Below are positions 5,853 to 7,628 of a stretch of 7,628 bases of DNA, in pieces. The position numbers and the translations under genes were made by a program. This DNA is from CAZKXU01 sp964556665. GTDB lineage: Bacteria > Bdellovibrionota_C > UBA2361 > CAZKXU01. The DNA lies in NCBI GenBank assembly GCA_964556665.1, contig CAZKXU010000119.1, forward strand, positions 1 through 7,628, written 5' to 3'. How positions within the stretch are numbered: the first letter of the stretch is position 1; each line of letters opens with the position of its first letter. The notes beneath the pieces were generated by a model. The model was not told the DNA's origin, searched no databases, and saw only the letters and a program-made list of their open reading frames with translations.

Positions 5853-5970
5853 AAGGAAAGAATAGCAGACTAATTCGCTTAATGCTTGGCGCTAATATTC
5901 TGTATAAATTGGTTTTTTGGTCATCAGCTCATATGATTTCAAAACTACAATTTTTAGTTGGAGGTTCACA

Positions 5971-6185
5971 ATGTCAGTGAGACAATTTTTTTGGGTATAT
6001 TAAATCTCATAAAAATCCTTATAAATTAATTAAAATCAAAACAGAGCCTCACTATGTAAGTCTAAAAGACTTTTACTTCTATCTTTCTGTAATTAGCTAA
6101 TATTGTTGCATTTTATTTGTGGGAGAAATCTAAGGGTAACCGTCCACGGGGTAAAACTCGGCGGGACAGCCGTGCATTGAATTAG
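5971..6185 (+). pseudogene. Decayed small membrane-protein gene with two frameshifts
   Basis: A strong ribosome site GGAGG (5960-5964) lies 6 bases before an ATG at 5971, but the frame reads only MSVRQFFWVY before a TAA. At the T7-GGG run (5986-5995) a one-base shift enters a frame open from 5993 to 6097 (begins GYIKSHKNPYKLIKIKT, ends SLKDFYFYLSVIS). A second shift near 6095-6099 enters a frame open to a TAG at 6183 (LANIVAFYLWEKSKGN, then basic RPRGKTRRDSR). Joined, the pieces give about 70 residues with a hydrophobic helix across the second join and a basic tail. This looks like a once-intact small membrane protein. The first shift, in a homopolymer, might instead be a sequencing error or programmed slippage. 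No family recognised. Chance openness in AT-rich DNA cannot be excluded. Confidence 0.35.
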
Positions 6186-6294
6186 ATTCATGCTCTTAAA
6201 ATATAAGATATTTAAGCAGCGGATTTATGGATGTTCCATGTTCAAGCTCTCCATTTGCAATCTCGTAATCCACTGATTTTATTAATATATATGA

Positions 6295-6340
6295 ATTTAC
6301 ATGAAAATCATTGACAGATGCAACGATTTACATGTAAATT
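6295..6340 (+). promoter_or_regulatory. Promoter with paired operator-like sites for the ATPase gene
   Basis: A perfect consensus -35, TTGACA, lies at 6311-6316, with a -10-like TAAATT at 6335-6340 (18-base spacer). The 14-base perfect palindrome ATTTACATGTAAAT (6326-6339) overlaps the -10, and a copy with 13 of 14 bases identical (ATTTACATGAAAAT) lies at 6295-6308 upstream of the -35. The two sites are 31 bases apart, three helical turns, so they face the same side of the DNA. This is a typical arrangement for dimer-mediated repression. The downstream ATG is at 6359, preceded by a weak GTGAG ribosome site. Confidence 0.6.
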
Positions 6341-6358
6341 GATGATAGTGAGATATTT

Positions 6359-7528
6359 ATGCAAGATAACAAAATAAATCGAATAGTTAAGGTTCAATTC
6401 TTGACTAATCCACTGCATGGCTCAGCAGCAACATTTATATGGGGTGCTCGGCAGGTTGGCAAAACCACCCATTTGCTTAGTGCATTTCCTAACGCGCTTA
6501 TGTTTGACCTTCTGAAGAGTGAAGTACGTGCTGAATTATCGACAAAACCAAGCCTATTTAGAGAAAGGGTAAGGGCAAGCAAAGCAGAGTTAATTATTGT
6601 CGACGAAATTCAAAAGGTGCCTGCGTTGCAGGATGAAATTCACTGGCTGCTTGAGAATAGCTCAAAAAAATTTATACTTTGTGGCTCAAGCGCTCGCAAA
6701 CTTAAGCGCGAAGCTAAAAATCTGCTGGGTGGTCGGGCAATTAATTGTTTTATGTTTCCCCTTACAACTCAAGAGATAGTAGATTTTAATCTGGAGAGCT
6801 ATCTTAAAAATGGAGGCCTTCCAGTTCCATATCTAAGTGAAGATGCGAAAATCTTCTTTAAAGCATATATCAATAATTATCTGCAGGAAGAAATTATCGA
6901 TGAATCTATCGTTCGTAATATACCGAGCTTTGCAAAATTTTTGGAAATCGTAGCGCTAACTCATGGGCAACAATTAAATTATTCTAATGTTGCCAGAGAA
7001 GCCGGGGTTTCCCCATCAACTGTGCGATCTTATTATCAAATCCTTAAAGATACTCTCTTAGGGTTTGAACTTGAGCCTTGGAGAAAAAAGAAAAATCGCC
7101 GACTGGTTGATAGTTCAAAGATGTTTCTATTCGATGTGGGACTAGCCAATCATTTACACCCCGAATTTAAAATCGGCGAGTTTAGCGTTACAAGCCTAGG
7201 GCATTCTTTCGAGCATTTTTTACTAAATGAAGTAAGAGCTTATCTCTCCTACTCAGGTAAAGATCTTCCGATTTCTTATTGGAGGACTCATAATGGGATA
7301 GAAGTCGATCTGATAATAGGGGATATGCAGGTTGCTCTTGAATTTAAGTCAGCGCTAAGCGTAGGAGGTGGCGAGCTTAAAGGGATGCGCAGTATGAGAG
7401 AGGAATTTAAGCCTCAACGTGCGATTCTGGTATCACGCGATGCGGCACCAAGACTCACGGATGATGGTATTGAAATACTGCCCTGGAAGCAGTTCTGTGC
7501 AATGCTGTGGGCAGGCCAAATTATTTAG
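6359..7528 (+). CDS. AAA_14/DUF4143-type ATPase with C-terminal nuclease-like fold
   Basis: 389 residues, the usual length for this family. Visible parts in order: Walker A GARQVGKT (29-36); Walker B LIIVDE (78-83); a sensor segment FILCGSSARKL (105-115); a winged-helix-like stretch around 190-240 (NYSNVAREAGVSPSTVRSYY); and a C-terminal DUF4143 region whose IEVDLIIG...VALEFKSA places D317, E328 and K330 in the D-x(n)-ExK pattern of PD-(D/E)XK nuclease folds. Such proteins are common, often standalone ATPases of undefined function found in variable genomic regions; DNA binding or a role with toxin-antitoxin or defence genes has been suggested but not settled. All ATPase residues are intact. 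The start ATG at 6359 has only a weak ribosome site, and the gene has its own promoter with paired operators, so it is probably transcribed alone. The wHTH could allow self-repression, which is an inference. Confidence 0.88.
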   Translation: MQDNKINRIVKVQFLTNPLHGSAATFIWGARQVGKTTHLLSAFPNALMFDLLKSEVRAELSTKPSLFRERVRASKAELIIVDEIQKVPALQDEIHWLLENSSKKFILCGSSARKLKREAKNLLGGRAINCFMFPLTTQEIVDFNLESYLKNGGLPVPYLSEDAKIFFKAYINNYLQEEIIDESIVRNIPSFAKFLEIVALTHGQQLNYSNVAREAGVSPSTVRSYYQILKDTLLGFELEPWRKKKNRRLVDSSKMFLFDVGLANHLHPEFKIGEFSVTSLGHSFEHFLLNEVRAYLSYSGKDLPISYWRTHNGIEVDLIIGDMQVALEFKSALSVGGGELKGMRSMREEFKPQRAILVSRDAAPRLTDDGIEILPWKQFCAMLWAGQII

Positions 7529-7555
7529 ATTAGGTTTCTGCGCTAAAAGCTAAGG

Positions 7556-7628
7556 CTACTCAAAACTTTCTGCTAGTTGCCCAATTAAAGCAAGCATCTC
7601 GCAAAAGTTGCATATAGTTCTAGTTGCT
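7556..7628 (-). CDS. Possible C-terminal tail of a convergent gene, partial
   Basis: On the minus strand a frame is open from the window edge to a TAG at 7556-7558, giving a 23-residue tail ending CEMLALIGQLAESFE. It has an amphipathic, protein-like composition and would end 27 bases after the stop of the convergent ATPase. The piece is too short for family recognition, and chance openness over 70 bases is quite possible. Confidence 0.25.
   Translation of the reverse strand, partial: ATRTICNFCEMLALIGQLAESFE

Larger units (their letters stand above)
5637..5970. other. Non-coding AT-rich spacer after VapBC
   Basis: No gene can be supported. Short frames on either strand have no ribosome sites and are compositionally random. 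The region holds three phased A-tracts and a 25-base perfect palindrome, listed separately, and ends in a small AACTA/TAGTT hairpin just upstream of a strong GGAGG ribosome site at 5960-5964. Confidence 0.5.

Noticed and set aside
6142..6173. H-type pseudoknot or ribozyme in the GC-rich island
   Set aside because: The four-base pairings are too short and the connecting loops (0 and 2 bases) too tight to support it from sequence alone.

Overview
The window reads as an accessory stretch of a bacterial chromosome or large plasmid, most likely Gram-negative and perhaps gammaproteobacterial. This rests on the style of the sulfatase-fold membrane enzyme at the left (a GTRTARG nucleophile motif, as I remember it from proteobacterial 'LTA synthase family' proteins) and on the secreted protein's signal peptide. 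No rRNA, tRNA or CRISPR array was seen, so the taxonomic inference is weak.

Layout. Positions 1-1762 (minus strand) hold most of an LTA-synthase/phosphoglycerol-transferase-like membrane enzyme; its C-terminus lies outside the window. Positions 1763-2026 are non-coding with two hairpins. Positions 2027-2212 form one long imperfect palindrome (MITE-like) whose two spurious ORFs mirror each other. Positions 2281-2754 hold a small minus-strand gene for a predicted helix-turn-helix plus C-terminal membrane-anchor protein, flanked by short inverted repeats and a strong GC-rich hairpin. Near 2750 the base composition changes from about 50-55% GC to clearly AT-rich, which suggests a junction between DNA of different origin.

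The AT-rich right side carries plus-strand genes: a 563-residue secreted protein with a thrombospondin type 3 calcium-binding segment (3124-4815); a VapB-like ribbon-helix-helix antitoxin and VapC PIN-domain toxin overlapping by four bases (5014-5636); a roughly 720-bp region with phased A-tracts, a perfect 12-bp-arm palindrome and a decayed small membrane-protein gene; then an ATPase of the AAA_14/DUF4143 type (6359-7528) behind a clear promoter with two copies of a 14-bp operator-like sequence. A possible convergent minus-strand gene tail ends the window.

The toxin-antitoxin pair and ATPase are ordinary accessory genes. The least explained items are the secreted TSP3 protein, the HTH/membrane protein in its inverted-repeat setting, the 186-bp palindrome, and the frameshifted small membrane ORF. 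I see no complete, clearly new multi-gene system; the genes do not form one obvious operon, and VapBC is the only tightly coupled pair.
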